The notes under the pieces are model-generated. The model was not told the DNA's origin. It did not search any database and saw only the letters and a program-made list of their open reading frames with translations. A program made the position numbers and the translations under genes. From an uncultured Muribaculaceae bacterium (lineage in GTDB: Bacteria > Bacteroidota > Bacteroidia > Bacteroidales > Muribaculaceae), in assembly GCA_934675575.1 (NCBI GenBank), contig CAKUQQ010000001.1:1-64000 (forward strand): 64,000 nt of DNA, read 5' to 3'. This document shows, in pieces, positions 18,521 to 28,424 of this stretch; position 1 is the first letter of the stretch, and each line of letters starts with the position of its first letter.

Positions 18521-19693
18521 TCACTCCTTGTAGAGCAGATATTTGCGGCGCTGCTGGCGGAACTTCTCGTCGTCGGTGCGCCACGATGCTTTGATTTCGG
18601 CAGCAGTCTTGCCCTGCATTATCATTTCGCGCACGCTGGCAGTGCCCATCAGCTTGTCGAAAAACGGCGTGAAAAACTTCTCTCCTATTCCAAGCGAACG
18701 GTAAGCGTCAATCACATATTCCAGATTTATGCCGCCGGCTATCACCTTGTCTTGGCTCACATGGCGCAAGTCGCGACCGTGGCACAGCTTGTTGAGCAGC
18801 GGAGGATTCTTGGCTCCGGGCACACTGCGTGGTGTGAATGTGAAGTCGCCTTTCATGTCGGGGTGGCCATAGCACTGAAAAGGAAAGTCGGTGCCGCGGC
18901 CAAGGCTCACCGGAGTGCCCTCAAAGTAGCACAGCGACGGATAGAGATACACAGCCTGCATGTTTGGCAGGTTGGGCGATGGGACGATGGGCAGACGGTA
19001 GTGCGTGCGGTGGGTGTAGCCGGCACACGGAATCACCGTGAGCAGCCGCACTTTCTTTCCGTCTTTAAGCCACCCCTCGCCGTTTGCCATGCGTGCAAGC
19101 TCGCCCATGGTCATGCCATACACTGTGGGTATGGGCAGCCGTCCCACGCCCGATTTCAGCTTCATGTCGAGTATCGGACCGTCAACCGTCATTCCATTTG
19201 GGTTTGGGCGGTCGAGCACCAAGAATTCCTTGTTATAGGTTATGGCCGCGTCCATCAGGTTTATCATCGTCACATAGTAGGTGTAGAAGCGCAAGCCCAC
19301 GTCTTGTATGTCAACCACAATCACATCTATGCCGTCCATTACCCGCTTGCTTGGCATGGGCGACTTGCCGTCGTAGAGCGACGCTATGGGTATGCCAGTC
19401 TTGCTGTCAACCGAGCTGTCCACTTTTTCGCCGGCATCGGCCTTGCCTCTGAACCCGTGTTCCGGCGAGAATATGGTCACCACGTTCAGCCCGTGCTCAA
19501 GCATCACGTCGAGCACATGCTTCTTGCCCACCATGCCGGTCTGATTGCTTAGCAGCGCCACACGCTTGCCCTTGAGCAACGGCACATACAAGTTGGCGCG
19601 CGCAGCACCCACCGTGACGTTTGCGCCAGCCCATGAGCACAAGGCGCACACCACTGCCGAAATCACCGATAGCAACATTCGTTTTGTCTTCAT
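18521..19693 (-). CDS. namZ: NamZ-like exo-beta-N-acetylmuramidase (DUF1343, GH171)
   Basis: 390 residues from the ATG at 19693 (MKTKRMLLS), which starts a clear signal peptide ending near residue 25. Family hallmarks are LLSNQTGMVG, FSPEHGFRG, DIQDVGLRFYTYY, LDRPNPNG and GRGTDFPFQ. NamZ releases terminal MurNAc from the non-reducing end of peptidoglycan fragments and acts in the periplasm. It heads an apparent three-gene operon with the SSS symporter and the WYL regulator. A promoter box lies 45 bases upstream. Family membership is secure; the enzyme activity rests on characterised relatives. Confidence 0.9.
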   Translation of the reverse strand: MKTKRMLLSVISAVVCALCSWAGANVTVGAARANLYVPLLKGKRVALLSNQTGMVGKKHVLDVMLEHGLNVVTIFSPEHGFRGKADAGEKVDSSVDSKTGIPIASLYDGKSPMPSKRVMDGIDVIVVDIQDVGLRFYTYYVTMINLMDAAITYNKEFLVLDRPNPNGMTVDGPILDMKLKSGVGRLPIPTVYGMTMGELARMANGEGWLKDGKKVRLLTVIPCAGYTHRTHYRLPIVPSPNLPNMQAVYLYPSLCYFEGTPVSLGRGTDFPFQCYGHPDMKGDFTFTPRSVPGAKNPPLLNKLCHGRDLRHVSQDKVIAGGINLEYVIDAYRSLGIGEKFFTPFFDKLMGTASVREMIMQGKTAAEIKASWRTDDEKFRQQRRKYLLYKE

Positions 19694-19737
19694 ATCTTGC
19701 ACATAAGGTTTTTTGTCGGTAAAAAACATAATATTGC

Positions 19738-19745
19738 AAAGATAG
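19738..19745 (-). promoter_or_regulatory. -7 box of the namZ operon
   Basis: TATCTTTG on the minus strand, exact match to TAnnTTTG, 45 bases before the namZ start. No well-spaced -33 TTG was found. Confidence 0.5.
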
Positions 19746-19816
19746 TGCAAACGTCACACAAAGGTTGCACGCAAAGGCTTTTTTCATTAACTTGCGTAAC
19801 TAAAAAACATGCAGGC

Positions 19817-20686
19817 ATGAAACCGATGAAAATCGTAAAAACGGCACGCGTGTGGCTCTCGGTGGCCATACTGCTCCTCACCACAGTCCTTGTTGGGCTC
19901 AACATGGGCAGCGTGGTGGCGCAGTTTCAGTTCATGACCTCGCTCGTGGCCATGACCCTGGGCGCATGTCTGTTCTGGCTGGGTGTCACGCTGCTGCTGG
20001 GGCGTGTTTACTGCTCGTCGGTGTGCCCTCTGGGCACCGTGCAAGATGCGGTGGCATGGCTCTCCAAGCGTTTGCACAGCCATGGCCGCGGCACCTATCG
20101 TTTTGTGCCGGCCGACAACCGCTTGCGCTATCTCGTGCTGCTGCTCGTGGCTGTGAGCGTGACCGACGACAACCGCTATGTTGCCAGCCTGTCAGACCCT
20201 TTCATGGTGTTTCGCAATGTGATTGATTATTTGTGCTTCATTCCACAAGGCTTGCAGATGTTTCTTGGCTTTGTGGGCGCAGCTGTGGTGATGGCAGCAG
20301 TGACTTTTCTGGCATGGCGTGGCGGACGCACGTTTTGTAACACCGTGTGCCCTGTGGGCACGGCACTCGGCATGGTGTCGAGAGTGTCGGTTTTCCATTT
20401 CGAGATAGATCCAGACTTGTGCATCAACTGCGGCCGGTGCGAGCAGGAGTGCAAGGCAGCGTGCGTCTGCTCCACAGAGCACACCATCGACGGCAGCCGG
20501 TGCGTGATGTGCGCTAACTGCGCCGCCGCGTGTCCGGCACAAGCCATAAAGTTCACAAGCTCGCGCAAACGCCTGTCAACACCGCTCATGCAAAAAATTC
20601 CGCAACTCGGTGCCCAAGCACGTGTCAGCGCACCGTCGTCGGTGGTTTGTCCGCCGCGGCGCAAGACCGGCGAAGGCAATCAGTAG
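19817..20686 (+). CDS. Membrane 4Fe-4S polyferredoxin (NapH/MauN-like)
   Basis: 289 residues from ATG 19817 (MKPMKIVKTARVW). Four to five membrane helices carry two short cysteine motifs (YCSSVCPLG near 73-81 and FCNTVCPVG near 175-183), followed by two classic 4Fe-4S clusters, CINCGRCEQECKAAC and CVMCANCAAACP. Such proteins pass electrons between quinol and a partner protein. Related Bacteroidales genes are commonly followed by a DUF362 gene; none is here, and the last 45 residues after the second cluster are basic and unlike a domain, so the partner may be lost or elsewhere. The 3' end overlaps the convergent nitroreductase gene by 7 bases. Confidence 0.85.
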   Translation: MKPMKIVKTARVWLSVAILLLTTVLVGLNMGSVVAQFQFMTSLVAMTLGACLFWLGVTLLLGRVYCSSVCPLGTVQDAVAWLSKRLHSHGRGTYRFVPADNRLRYLVLLLVAVSVTDDNRYVASLSDPFMVFRNVIDYLCFIPQGLQMFLGFVGAAVVMAAVTFLAWRGGRTFCNTVCPVGTALGMVSRVSVFHFEIDPDLCINCGRCEQECKAACVCSTEHTIDGSRCVMCANCAAACPAQAIKFTSSRKRLSTPLMQKIPQLGAQARVSAPSSVVCPPRRKTGEGNQ

Positions 20687-21351
20687 TCCCAATCAAAATT
20701 TTTCACGCCAGCGCCTATCTCAAAGTGGCATTTCACTATGCCCAAATCCACCTTTGAGAAGAAGCCTAAGCCAGCCGACGCTTTCACCTTGCCATTGTCG
20801 AGCAACTTAAACTTGAATTTCTGCTGATTAAGGGCCGTGGGGGCAAGCAAAGCAGCATCTACACCGTCAATAAACCATTGCGGCGCATCGGTGGCCGACA
20901 TCACTTGTGCGCGCGTCTTGGTCTTGTGCGCACGCCCAGATTCTGCGATGTGGCCAAAGGCTATTACACACACAAGCCGCTCGTTTTGCTCCACCTTCAC
21001 TACATCGCGGTTGCGGCTATAGGTCAAGCCCACCCAGCAAGTGCCAAGGCCGAGCTGTGTGGCGCGCAGCACAAGTCGCTCGCCATAGTAGCCCACTTTT
21101 TCATCTACAGTCGATGACCATTTTGACCCAACAAGGGCTATGTAGTTGGTCACATTGCGAAACTTGCCATAATGAGCCATAAATCCCGAAAACGCCTTGG
21201 TGTCGCCTGCAACCACCTGCATTTTCAGCCCCGACTCACGATTGAGCTTGTCGGCAAGACGCCGCAACTCATCAATGTTGGCCTGACTCACAGGCTCGTC
21301 AGTGTAGGCGCGCACACTATGTCGTGCCCTAATAGCCTCAATCAAATCCAT
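20680..21351 (-). CDS. Nitroreductase family protein
   Basis: 223 residues. The N-terminal MDLIEAIRARHSVRAYTDEP and the central YYGERLVLRATQLGLGTCWVG are diagnostic of the FMN-dependent nitroreductase fold; the C-terminal part (DAALLAPTALNQQKFKF) supplies further cofactor contacts. No signal peptide, so cytoplasmic. The electron acceptor is unknown; members reduce nitro compounds, quinones or act in dehalogenation. The stop codon lies inside the end of the polyferredoxin gene on the other strand. Confidence 0.88.
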   Translation of the reverse strand: MDLIEAIRARHSVRAYTDEPVSQANIDELRRLADKLNRESGLKMQVVAGDTKAFSGFMAHYGKFRNVTNYIALVGSKWSSTVDEKVGYYGERLVLRATQLGLGTCWVGLTYSRNRDVVKVEQNERLVCVIAFGHIAESGRAHKTKTRAQVMSATDAPQWFIDGVDAALLAPTALNQQKFKFKLLDNGKVKASAGLGFFSKVDLGIVKCHFEIGAGVKNFDWDY

Positions 21352-21369
21352 AACCGCTTATTTTTCTTG

Positions 21370-21377
21370 CAAATTTA
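21370..21377 (-). promoter_or_regulatory. -7 box of the nitroreductase gene
   Basis: TAAATTTG on the minus strand, 18 bases before the start codon; no clear -33 element. Confidence 0.4.
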
Positions 21378-21455
21378 CTACTATCTTACCGTTAACACTT
21401 CATTCACCGGCACGTTTTTAACAAGTCACCCACAACTTGTTTCGTAACAAATCGC

Positions 21456-21463
21456 TAACTTTG
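21456..21463 (+). promoter_or_regulatory. -7 box of the MATE transporter gene
   Basis: TAACTTTG, exact match to the consensus; a TTG at 21437-21439 lies 16 bases upstream. The start codon is 92 bases downstream. Confidence 0.45.
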
Positions 21464-21555
21464 CACCCAAATCCGTGACCGGACATAATGCAATCCCCCT
21501 CCACGGCAACAAAAGAGGTCTCTCTTTTCTTATAAATCACACACTCTCAGCAATC

Positions 21556-22917
21556 ATGACCAACGGCACAGACAACAAGAAAGCGACACTCGAACTCGGC
21601 ACCAAGCCTGTGGGACACCTCCTCTGGCAATACGCACTGCCGGCCATAATAGCCATGTCGGCATCTTCGCTCTACAACATAATCGACCGCGTGTTCATAG
21701 GCCAGGTGGTGGGGGCCGATGCCATTGCAGGACTCGCCATAACGTTTCCGTTTATGAACCTTGGCGCAGCGTTCGGTGCTGCCGTAGGCATAGGCACCTC
21801 CACAGCCATATCGGTGAAATTTGGCCAAAAAGACTACAAGACCGCCGAGCAGCTCATGGGCAACTCCGTGGTTCTCAATCTCATTATCGGCGCGGCGTTC
21901 TCTGTGTTGTGCCTCATATTCCTCGAACCGATTTTACGTTTCTTCGGGGCAAGCGATGCCACCATTCCTTATGCCACCTCGTTTATGCAGGTGATTCTTG
22001 CCGGCAATATCTTCTCGCACATGTATTTCGGCATGAATGCCGTGTTGCGCGCAGCAAGCAAGCCACGTCAAGCCATGATGGCCACTCTGTTCACCGTAGT
22101 TATGAACATCTTGCTCGACGTGGTGTTTATCCTCTGGTGGGGCTGGGGCATACGCGGAGCAGGACTCGCCACCGTGATTTCGCAGTGCCTGGCGCTGTGC
22201 TGGCAAATCAAGATTTTCGCCAACCCCAACGAACTCTTACACTTCAAGTGCGGCATCTATCGCCTGCACGCATCACTCGTCAAGCTCATTGTTAGCATTG
22301 GCATATCTCCGTTTCTGATGAACGTGTGTGCCTGCATCGTGGTGATACTTGTCAATCGTCAGCTTGTGACTTATGGCGGCGACATGGCCGTGGGAGCATT
22401 TGGCGTGGCCAATGCCATATCCACCGTGTTTGCCATGTTTGTCATAGGTCTGAACCAAGGCATGCAGCCCATTGCCGGCTATAACTACGGCTCACGCCAG
22501 TTCGACCGCCTGATGCGTGTCTTGCGGCTTGCCATAGCCAGTGCCACGGCCATAATGGTTGTGGGCTGGATTGTGGGCATGTTCTTCCCCAAGCTTGTGG
22601 CACGCATGTTCACTTCCGATGCCCAGCTCATAAGAATGTCGGTAATGGCCATTCACTACAACATGCTCATGTTCCCATTCATCGGTTTCCAAATGGTGGT
22701 CACCAATTTCTTCCAGTGCATAGGCAAGGTAAAAATCAGCATATTCCTGTCGCTGTCGCGCCAGCTAATATTGCTCATACCGCTGCTCCTAATACTGCCG
22801 TTGCGGTTTAATCTCGATGGTGTGTGGGCTGCAGTGCCAACGTCCGACTTCACATCGGCCATCATAGCCGGAGTGTTCATGCTCTGGTATATGCGCAAAT
22901 TCAAGCGCGCCATGTAA
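21556..22917 (+). CDS. MATE family multidrug/sodium antiporter
   Basis: 453 residues from ATG 21556 (MTNGTDNKKATLELG), chosen because it follows the usual MATE start with KPVGHLLWQYALPAIIAM; a further upstream start would add 27 atypical residues. Twelve hydrophobic segments in two similar halves are visible, with the conserved NIIDRVFIGQ in helix 2 and GLNQGMQPIAGYNYG in the second half. MATE proteins export cationic drugs and other organic compounds using a sodium or proton gradient. It stands alone with its own promoter and no regulator beside it. Confidence 0.92.
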   Translation: MTNGTDNKKATLELGTKPVGHLLWQYALPAIIAMSASSLYNIIDRVFIGQVVGADAIAGLAITFPFMNLGAAFGAAVGIGTSTAISVKFGQKDYKTAEQLMGNSVVLNLIIGAAFSVLCLIFLEPILRFFGASDATIPYATSFMQVILAGNIFSHMYFGMNAVLRAASKPRQAMMATLFTVVMNILLDVVFILWWGWGIRGAGLATVISQCLALCWQIKIFANPNELLHFKCGIYRLHASLVKLIVSIGISPFLMNVCACIVVILVNRQLVTYGGDMAVGAFGVANAISTVFAMFVIGLNQGMQPIAGYNYGSRQFDRLMRVLRLAIASATAIMVVGWIVGMFFPKLVARMFTSDAQLIRMSVMAIHYNMLMFPFIGFQMVVTNFFQCIGKVKISIFLSLSRQLILLIPLLLILPLRFNLDGVWAAVPTSDFTSAIIAGVFMLWYMRKFKRAM

Positions 22918-22970
22918 GCGCGCCCTTACGAGTTATGAGTGGCGTGTGGGCTATATCTCTGATTGAAAAC

Positions 22971-24230
22971 TTATTCCAGCGATTGCTTGGGCTCCACTTT
23001 GCGCCACACAAACAGCTTGTCGCTAGGACGCACCTTCTCGCCCACCTTTATCGAAAAATGCTCGCCTTTCACGGTTTTCTCCACAGGCTTCAAGTCCACA
23101 CGTATTTCTTCCACCTTCACAGGCACAGCACCAGTGGTGGGGCCAGTGACTATAACCTCATCGCCCACATGCAGCTCTCCGGCCTCCATCAAGAATTCAG
23201 CCACGCCTAATTTTGTAAAATAGCGTATTCCCTTGGCGGCATATTGCTTGACGCGCGTTGCGCTCGACCCATACTTAGATGTCCACTCGCCAAGACGCTG
23301 CCCCAGATAGTATCCGTCCCAAAATCCACGGTTAAACACGCGCGACAGCCGCTCGTTCCAGTCGGTTATTTTTTCGTCGCTATATGTGCCGTCGATAATT
23401 GAGTTTATGGCCTCATTGTAGCAGCTCACCACAGTGCGCACATACTCCGGGCCGCGTGCGCGCCCCTCTATCTTAAACACCCTCACCCCGGCATCTATCA
23501 TCTTGTTCATGAAGTGAATGGTCTTCAAGTCCTTGGGCGACATGATGTATTTGTTGTCTATGGCAAGCTCGTCGCCAGTATCGCGGTCGGTCACTATGTA
23601 GCTGCGGCGGCATATCTGACGACAAGCACCGCGGTTTGCGCTCGAGTTAGTCTCGTGAAGGCTCAAGTAGCACTTGCCAGAAATTGCCATGCACAATGCT
23701 CCGTGGCAAAACATCTCTATGCGCACAAGTTCTCCATGCGGACCACGCAAATCTTCGCCCACGATGCGATTGTGTATGTTTTTCACTTGGTCAAGGTTCA
23801 GCTCGCGCGCCATCACCATCACGTCGGCATACTGGGCATAAAACTTCACGGCCTCGCTGTTGCTCACATTCACTTGAGTGGATATGTGCACTTCCACACC
23901 TATGCTTCTGGCATAGAGTATGGTGGCCATATCCGACGCTATGATGGCCGAAATCTCGGCATCGCGCGCCGCGTCCACAATCTTGTGCATGTAGTCGATG
24001 TCGCTGTCATACACCACCGTGTTCACGGTCAGGTAGCTTTTCATGCCGTGCTCATGGCACCATGCGGCTATGGTGCGCAAGTCGTCGAGCGTGAAGTTGA
24101 CCGACGATTTTGAGCGCATGTTAAGCCCCTCTATACCGAAATATATTGCATCAGCTCCGCCTTGCCATGCGGCAGTCAGCGATTCCCACGACCCCACAGG
24201 GGCCATTATTTCAAAGTCTTTTCTGTCCAT
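22971..24230 (-). CDS. trhP: Peptidase U32 family protein, probable tRNA uridine-34 hydroxylation protein TrhP
   Basis: 419 residues. The U32 signature EMFCHGALCMAISGKC and the following NRGACRQICRRSY give the cysteine set that defines the family; APVGSWESLTAAWQGGADAIYFG at the start is the TIM-barrel N-terminus. E. coli TrhP (formerly YegQ) works with prephenate to make 5-hydroxyuridine at tRNA position 34; older annotations call these collagenases. The C-terminal 80 residues (VGDEVIVTGPTTGAVPVKV) form a small beta-barrel typical of this branch. It starts 38 bases after mutS on the same strand and is probably co-transcribed. Distinction from other U32 branches (RlhA, UbiU/V) is not certain. 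Confidence 0.85.
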   Translation of the reverse strand: MDRKDFEIMAPVGSWESLTAAWQGGADAIYFGIEGLNMRSKSSVNFTLDDLRTIAAWCHEHGMKSYLTVNTVVYDSDIDYMHKIVDAARDAEISAIIASDMATILYARSIGVEVHISTQVNVSNSEAVKFYAQYADVMVMARELNLDQVKNIHNRIVGEDLRGPHGELVRIEMFCHGALCMAISGKCYLSLHETNSSANRGACRQICRRSYIVTDRDTGDELAIDNKYIMSPKDLKTIHFMNKMIDAGVRVFKIEGRARGPEYVRTVVSCYNEAINSIIDGTYSDEKITDWNERLSRVFNRGFWDGYYLGQRLGEWTSKYGSSATRVKQYAAKGIRYFTKLGVAEFLMEAGELHVGDEVIVTGPTTGAVPVKVEEIRVDLKPVEKTVKGEHFSIKVGEKVRPSDKLFVWRKVEPKQSLE

Positions 24231-24268
24231 TTGTCAAAAAAAGAGTGTTCGTTTTTTCCGTTGTTGCC

Positions 24269-26866
24269 TCACTGAGCCTTGCCTGTGAGTATTCCCTTGA
24301 TGTCGTTGAGCTTATTGAGAGCCTCCACCGGAGTCAGGTTGTTGATGTCGATGTCGAGTATCTCGTCGCGTATCTGGCTCAGCACAGGGTCGTCGAGCTG
24401 GAATATCGACAACTGCATTCCGCTGCCGGCCTCACCGCTTGGAGCCACCGGCACGGCATCGTCCTCAAGCTGTTTCAGCACCTCCTCGGCACGGCTGATT
24501 ATGTAGCGCGGCATACCGGCTATTTTTGCCACATGAATACCAAAACTGTGGGCACTGCCACCCTTGGCAAGCTTGCGCATAAACACCACCTTGCCGTCTA
24601 TCTCTTTCACCGTCACATTATAGTTCACTATGCGCTTAAACGTCTTTGCCATTTCATTAAGCTCATGATAGTGCGTGGCAAAAAGAGTCTTTGGCTTGAA
24701 GCCCGATTCGTGCAGATATTCCACGATGGCCCAGGCTATGGATATGCCGTCGTAGGTGCTCGTGCCTCGGCCAAGCTCGTCAAACAAAATCAAACTTCGC
24801 TGGCTGATATTGTTGAGAATTGACGCCGACTCGGTCATCTCCACCATAAACGTTGACTCACCAAGCGAAATGTTGTCGCTCGCTCCCACTCTGGTGAAAA
24901 TTTTGTCCACGACGCCTATTTTGGCGGCCTGTGCCGGCACAAAGCAGCCTATTTGAGCCATCAGCACTATCAGTGCTGTTTGACGCAGCAGAGCCGACTT
25001 TCCTGCCATATTTGGACCGGTTATTATCATAATCTGCTGGTCGTCGTTGCCCAGACGCAAGCTGTTAGGCACATACTCCTCGCCGGCGGCCATTTGGCGT
25101 TCTATCACTGGGTGACGGCCTTCGGTAATCTCTATGTCGAGCGAGTCGTTAAGCTCCGGCCGGTTATATTTATATTCCACCGACACCTGCGTGAAAGCGC
25201 GCAGACAGTCGAGACGGGCAATCAGGTTGGAGTCGGCCTGTATGGCCGGTATGTAGTCGGTCACAGCCGTCACAAGCTCATTAAACAGCCGTGCCTCTAT
25301 CACCAGTATCTTTTCCTCGGCACCAAGTATTTTTTCCTCATACTCTTTCAGCTCCTGCGTCACATATCGCTCGGCGTTTACCAGAGTCTGCTTTCTGACC
25401 CAATCTGCCGGCACCTTGTCTTTGTGGGCATTACGCACCTCAATGTAGTAGCCAAACACATTGTTGTAGCCTATTTTAAGGCTTTGTATGCCGGTGCGCT
25501 CGCTCTCGGCCTTTTGCAGCTGCATCAAGTATCCCTTGCTTGAGCTTGATATGTCGCGCAGTTCATCGAGTTGGGCATCTACACCGCGGTTTATCACATT
25601 GCCGCGGCTCACCAGGTTTGGCGCGTCGGGGTTTATCTCTTTATCAATGCGGTCGCGGATTATGGGACACGGATTAAGTTGCTCGCCAAAGCTCCGCAGC
25701 ACACTGTTGTCGGCTTGCTCGCAATATTTCTTTATCGGTTCTATCGCCTGAAGCGCCGACTTCAGCTGCACAAGCTCACGCGGCGTGATACGCCCCACCG
25801 CCACCTTCGACACCAGACGCTCCACATCGCCCACCAACTCAAGCTGCGTTTTCAGCAGCTCACGCCCCTCGGGGTCTTTGAAGAAATATTCCACAGCATC
25901 AAGCCGGCGGTTGATTTTCTTTGTGTCTCTCAACGGAAACAACACCCAGCGGCGCAGCATACGCGCTCCCATTGGCGTCAGTGTTTTGTCGATGACCGAC
26001 AGCAAACTCTTGCCGTCCTCGTTCATCGGAGCCACGAGCTCCAAGTTGCGCACCGTGAACTTGTCGAGCCTCACATAGCGGTCAGCCTCTATGCGAGAGA
26101 GCTTGGTGATGTGCTTCACATGAGTGTGCTGCGTGAGGTCGAGGTAATATAGTATTGCGCCTGAAGCCACTATGGCACTGTGCATGTTTTCCACGCCAAA
26201 GCCTTTCAGGTTTTTTGTCTCAAAATGCTTGAGCAAGCGGTCTTCGGCCGACTCTTCGGTAAAAATCCAGTCTTCAAGCTCAAATGTCAGATACTTCGCC
26301 GAAAACGCCTCGTTAAAACGGTTGCGGTTGCTCCGCTCTATCAGCACCTCTTTGGGCGCAAAGTTGCCAAGCAGCTTATCCACATATTCCACCGTGCCCT
26401 CTGTGGTCAGAAATTCTCCGGTGGATATGTCGAGAAACGCCAGTCCGCACGCCTTTTTACCAAAGTGTACGGCTGCCAAAAAGTTGTTTTCCTTGCGGTC
26501 AAGGATTGTGCCGCCCACCACCACACCAGGAGTCACAAGCTCGGTTATGCCACGTTTCACCAGCTTCTTGGTGAGCTTGGGGTCCTCCAGCTGGTCACAG
26601 ATGGCCACACGCTTGCCGGCACGCACGAGCTTGGGCAGATAGGTGTCGAGCGCATGGTGCGGAAAACCAGCCATTTCCAGAGTGCGTGCAGCGCCGTTGG
26701 CGCGGCGCGTGAGCGTTATGCCCAGTATCTCCGATGCCACTATGGCGTCTTGCGAATAAGTTTCATAGAAATCGCCCACACGAAACAGCAATATAGCATC
26801 TGGGTGCTTGGCTTTCATAGCCATAAACTGCTTCATCATTGGAGTTTCCACTATTTTCTCTGCCAT
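24269..26866 (-). CDS. mutS: DNA mismatch repair protein MutS
   Basis: 865 residues, normal length. The mismatch-reading motif GDFYE is at residues 31-35 (Phe33, Glu35). The C-terminal ATPase shows Walker A GPNMAGKS, Walker [14 protein letters not shown] and the FATHYHEL motif; the end carries the dimerisation helix-turn-helix. It recognises mismatches after replication and recruits MutL. It has a promoter box 27 bases upstream and leads the U32 gene. Confidence 0.98.
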   Translation of the reverse strand: MAEKIVETPMMKQFMAMKAKHPDAILLFRVGDFYETYSQDAIVASEILGITLTRRANGAARTLEMAGFPHHALDTYLPKLVRAGKRVAICDQLEDPKLTKKLVKRGITELVTPGVVVGGTILDRKENNFLAAVHFGKKACGLAFLDISTGEFLTTEGTVEYVDKLLGNFAPKEVLIERSNRNRFNEAFSAKYLTFELEDWIFTEESAEDRLLKHFETKNLKGFGVENMHSAIVASGAILYYLDLTQHTHVKHITKLSRIEADRYVRLDKFTVRNLELVAPMNEDGKSLLSVIDKTLTPMGARMLRRWVLFPLRDTKKINRRLDAVEYFFKDPEGRELLKTQLELVGDVERLVSKVAVGRITPRELVQLKSALQAIEPIKKYCEQADNSVLRSFGEQLNPCPIIRDRIDKEINPDAPNLVSRGNVINRGVDAQLDELRDISSSSKGYLMQLQKAESERTGIQSLKIGYNNVFGYYIEVRNAHKDKVPADWVRKQTLVNAERYVTQELKEYEEKILGAEEKILVIEARLFNELVTAVTDYIPAIQADSNLIARLDCLRAFTQVSVEYKYNRPELNDSLDIEITEGRHPVIERQMAAGEEYVPNSLRLGNDDQQIMIITGPNMAGKSALLRQTALIVLMAQIGCFVPAQAAKIGVVDKIFTRVGASDNISLGESTFMVEMTESASILNNISQRSLILFDELGRGTSTYDGISIAWAIVEYLHESGFKPKTLFATHYHELNEMAKTFKRIVNYNVTVKEIDGKVVFMRKLAKGGSAHSFGIHVAKIAGMPRYIISRAEEVLKQLEDDAVPVAPSGEAGSGMQLSIFQLDDPVLSQIRDEILDIDINNLTPVEALNKLNDIKGILTGKAQ

Positions 26867-26893
26867 ATTTGTAGCTTATTTTCTTTCTTTTCA

Positions 26894-26926
26894 CAAAGAT
26901 AGTGCAAATCGCCAGCATCACCTCAA
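26894..26926 (-). promoter_or_regulatory. Promoter of mutS
   Basis: TATCTTTG on the minus strand at 26901 to 26894, with a TTG at 26926 to 26924 (spacer 22). It is back-to-back with the promoter of the DUF2851 gene. Confidence 0.55.
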
Positions 26927-26957
26927 CCATTGCTCGAATATTATGCTCTGCTGATGC

Positions 26958-26965
26958 TATTTTTG
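26958..26965 (+). promoter_or_regulatory. Possible -7 box of the DUF2851 gene
   Basis: TATTTTTG matches the consensus and lies 100 bases before the start codon; the nearest TTG upstream has a 25-base spacer, so the call is weak. Confidence 0.35.
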
Positions 26966-27065
26966 TTACTCTTTTTGCTCTTGTTTCCAGTTTTCACACT
27001 ATCTTAGTGCCGCACATTGGCTTATCATGCGATGTTCGCACTGCGCAAGCCGTTTTTTTTATGGC

Positions 27066-28355
27066 ATGGAGAAGATTTTACAATACATCTGGCAACACAG
27101 GCTGTGGCGGTCCGACGACATGACCACCAACGATGGCCGACACATTCGTGTGCTCGACCCCGGTCTGCTCAACACCGATGCCGGCCCCGACTTCTTCAAC
27201 GCCAAAGTGCAAATTGACGGACAGACTTGGGTTGGCAACATCGAAATACACGTGCGTGCCACCGACTGGAAACGTCATGGCCACAACACCGACAAGGCAT
27301 ACGACAGCGTGATTCTGCATGTGGTGCAGAAAGACGATGCACCAGTTTATCGCTCCAACGGCGAGCGCATTCCGCAACTTGTGCTCAACGTGTCACCGCA
27401 GTTTAATGAGAGCTACAACACCTTGGTAAACGCTCACTGCGAACTACCGTGCGCCTCTGGCATAGCCCGAGTGCCCCACATCACCATCACCGAGTGGATT
27501 GAGGGACTGGCTTTTGAGCGGCTGCACACCAAGGTGGAGCGGCTGCAAGCCCTCTACGACCAGTTTCACGGTAGCTGGGAAGATGTGTGCTACGTGACCT
27601 TGGCGCGCAATCTGGGCTTTGGCATCAACAACGAAGCCTTTGAGCGGCTGGCGCGCAGGTCACCATTGCGGTTGCTCAACAAGCATAGCGACTCACTGCT
27701 GCAAATCGAGGCTTTTCTTTTTGGTCAAGCCGGACTGCTGACCGACGGCATTGCCGACAACGATGCCTACTGCCAACAGCTACGCAGCGAATATGCCTTC
27801 TTGGCCAACAAATTCTCTCTCACTCATCTTGAGCCGGAGGTGTGGAAAACATTTCGCATACGTCCGCAAAATTTTCCGTTTCGCCGCATAGCCATGCTTG
27901 CGCAATATGTGTATGGCGGCTTCAAGTTGATGTCAAATCTGCTTTCTGCCCCCGATGAAAAAGCAATACGTGCCCTTTTTACAGTAAACCTTACCGGCTA
28001 CTGGGCAAATCATTTCTCTTTCGGCAAACCGGCCGGAGTGCCGGCGCAAGCTCTTGGCAACAGGTCTATCGACATTATTCTCATCAACACCGTGGCACCG
28101 CTGTTTTACGCCCACGGCGAGTTTACCGGCAACTATGCCTTGACCGATAAAGCCATAACCCTTCTGGAGAGTCTGCAGCCTGAGAAAAACTCCATCGTGG
28201 AGGCTTTCAGACATGCCGGCATCGACTGCCCCGACGCCCTGTCGTCGCAAGCCTTGATTCAGCTGCGGCGCAACTATTGCGAGGCACGCAAGTGCATATA
28301 TTGCAAAATAGGTCACTATCTGCTCTCGCAGGCGGCACACGAGCCCAGCATGTAA
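27066..28355 (+). CDS. DUF2851 family protein
   Basis: 429 residues from ATG 27066 (MEKILQYIWQHRLW), the usual start in this family; the longer frame from 27027 has an atypical Cys-rich lead. The conserved N-terminal block LLNTDAGPDFFNAKV with WVGNIEIHV marks DUF2851, a family largely restricted to Bacteroidota and without a known role. No signal peptide or membrane segment is seen. The C-terminus has a CEARKCIYCKIG cysteine cluster. It is divergent from mutS, and aroQ follows after 69 bases with its own promoter. Confidence 0.85.
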   Translation: MEKILQYIWQHRLWRSDDMTTNDGRHIRVLDPGLLNTDAGPDFFNAKVQIDGQTWVGNIEIHVRATDWKRHGHNTDKAYDSVILHVVQKDDAPVYRSNGERIPQLVLNVSPQFNESYNTLVNAHCELPCASGIARVPHITITEWIEGLAFERLHTKVERLQALYDQFHGSWEDVCYVTLARNLGFGINNEAFERLARRSPLRLLNKHSDSLLQIEAFLFGQAGLLTDGIADNDAYCQQLRSEYAFLANKFSLTHLEPEVWKTFRIRPQNFPFRRIAMLAQYVYGGFKLMSNLLSAPDEKAIRALFTVNLTGYWANHFSFGKPAGVPAQALGNRSIDIILINTVAPLFYAHGEFTGNYALTDKAITLLESLQPEKNSIVEAFRHAGIDCPDALSSQALIQLRRNYCEARKCIYCKIGHYLLSQAAHEPSM

Positions 28356-28396
28356 AATGCCTGGTGCATGCTCTCCTCACCCACGCTTTTTTGATG

Positions 28397-28404
28397 TAAC
28401 TTTG
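28397..28404 (+). promoter_or_regulatory. -7 box of aroQ
   Basis: TAACTTTG, exact match, 20 bases before the aroQ start codon. A properly spaced -33 TTG is not evident. Confidence 0.45.
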
Positions 28405-28424
28405 CAGCAAACAACACACTCACA

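Noticed and set aside
18752..19552. 266-codon plus-strand frame
   Set aside because: Antisense to namZ, whose family motifs are all in the minus-strand frame.
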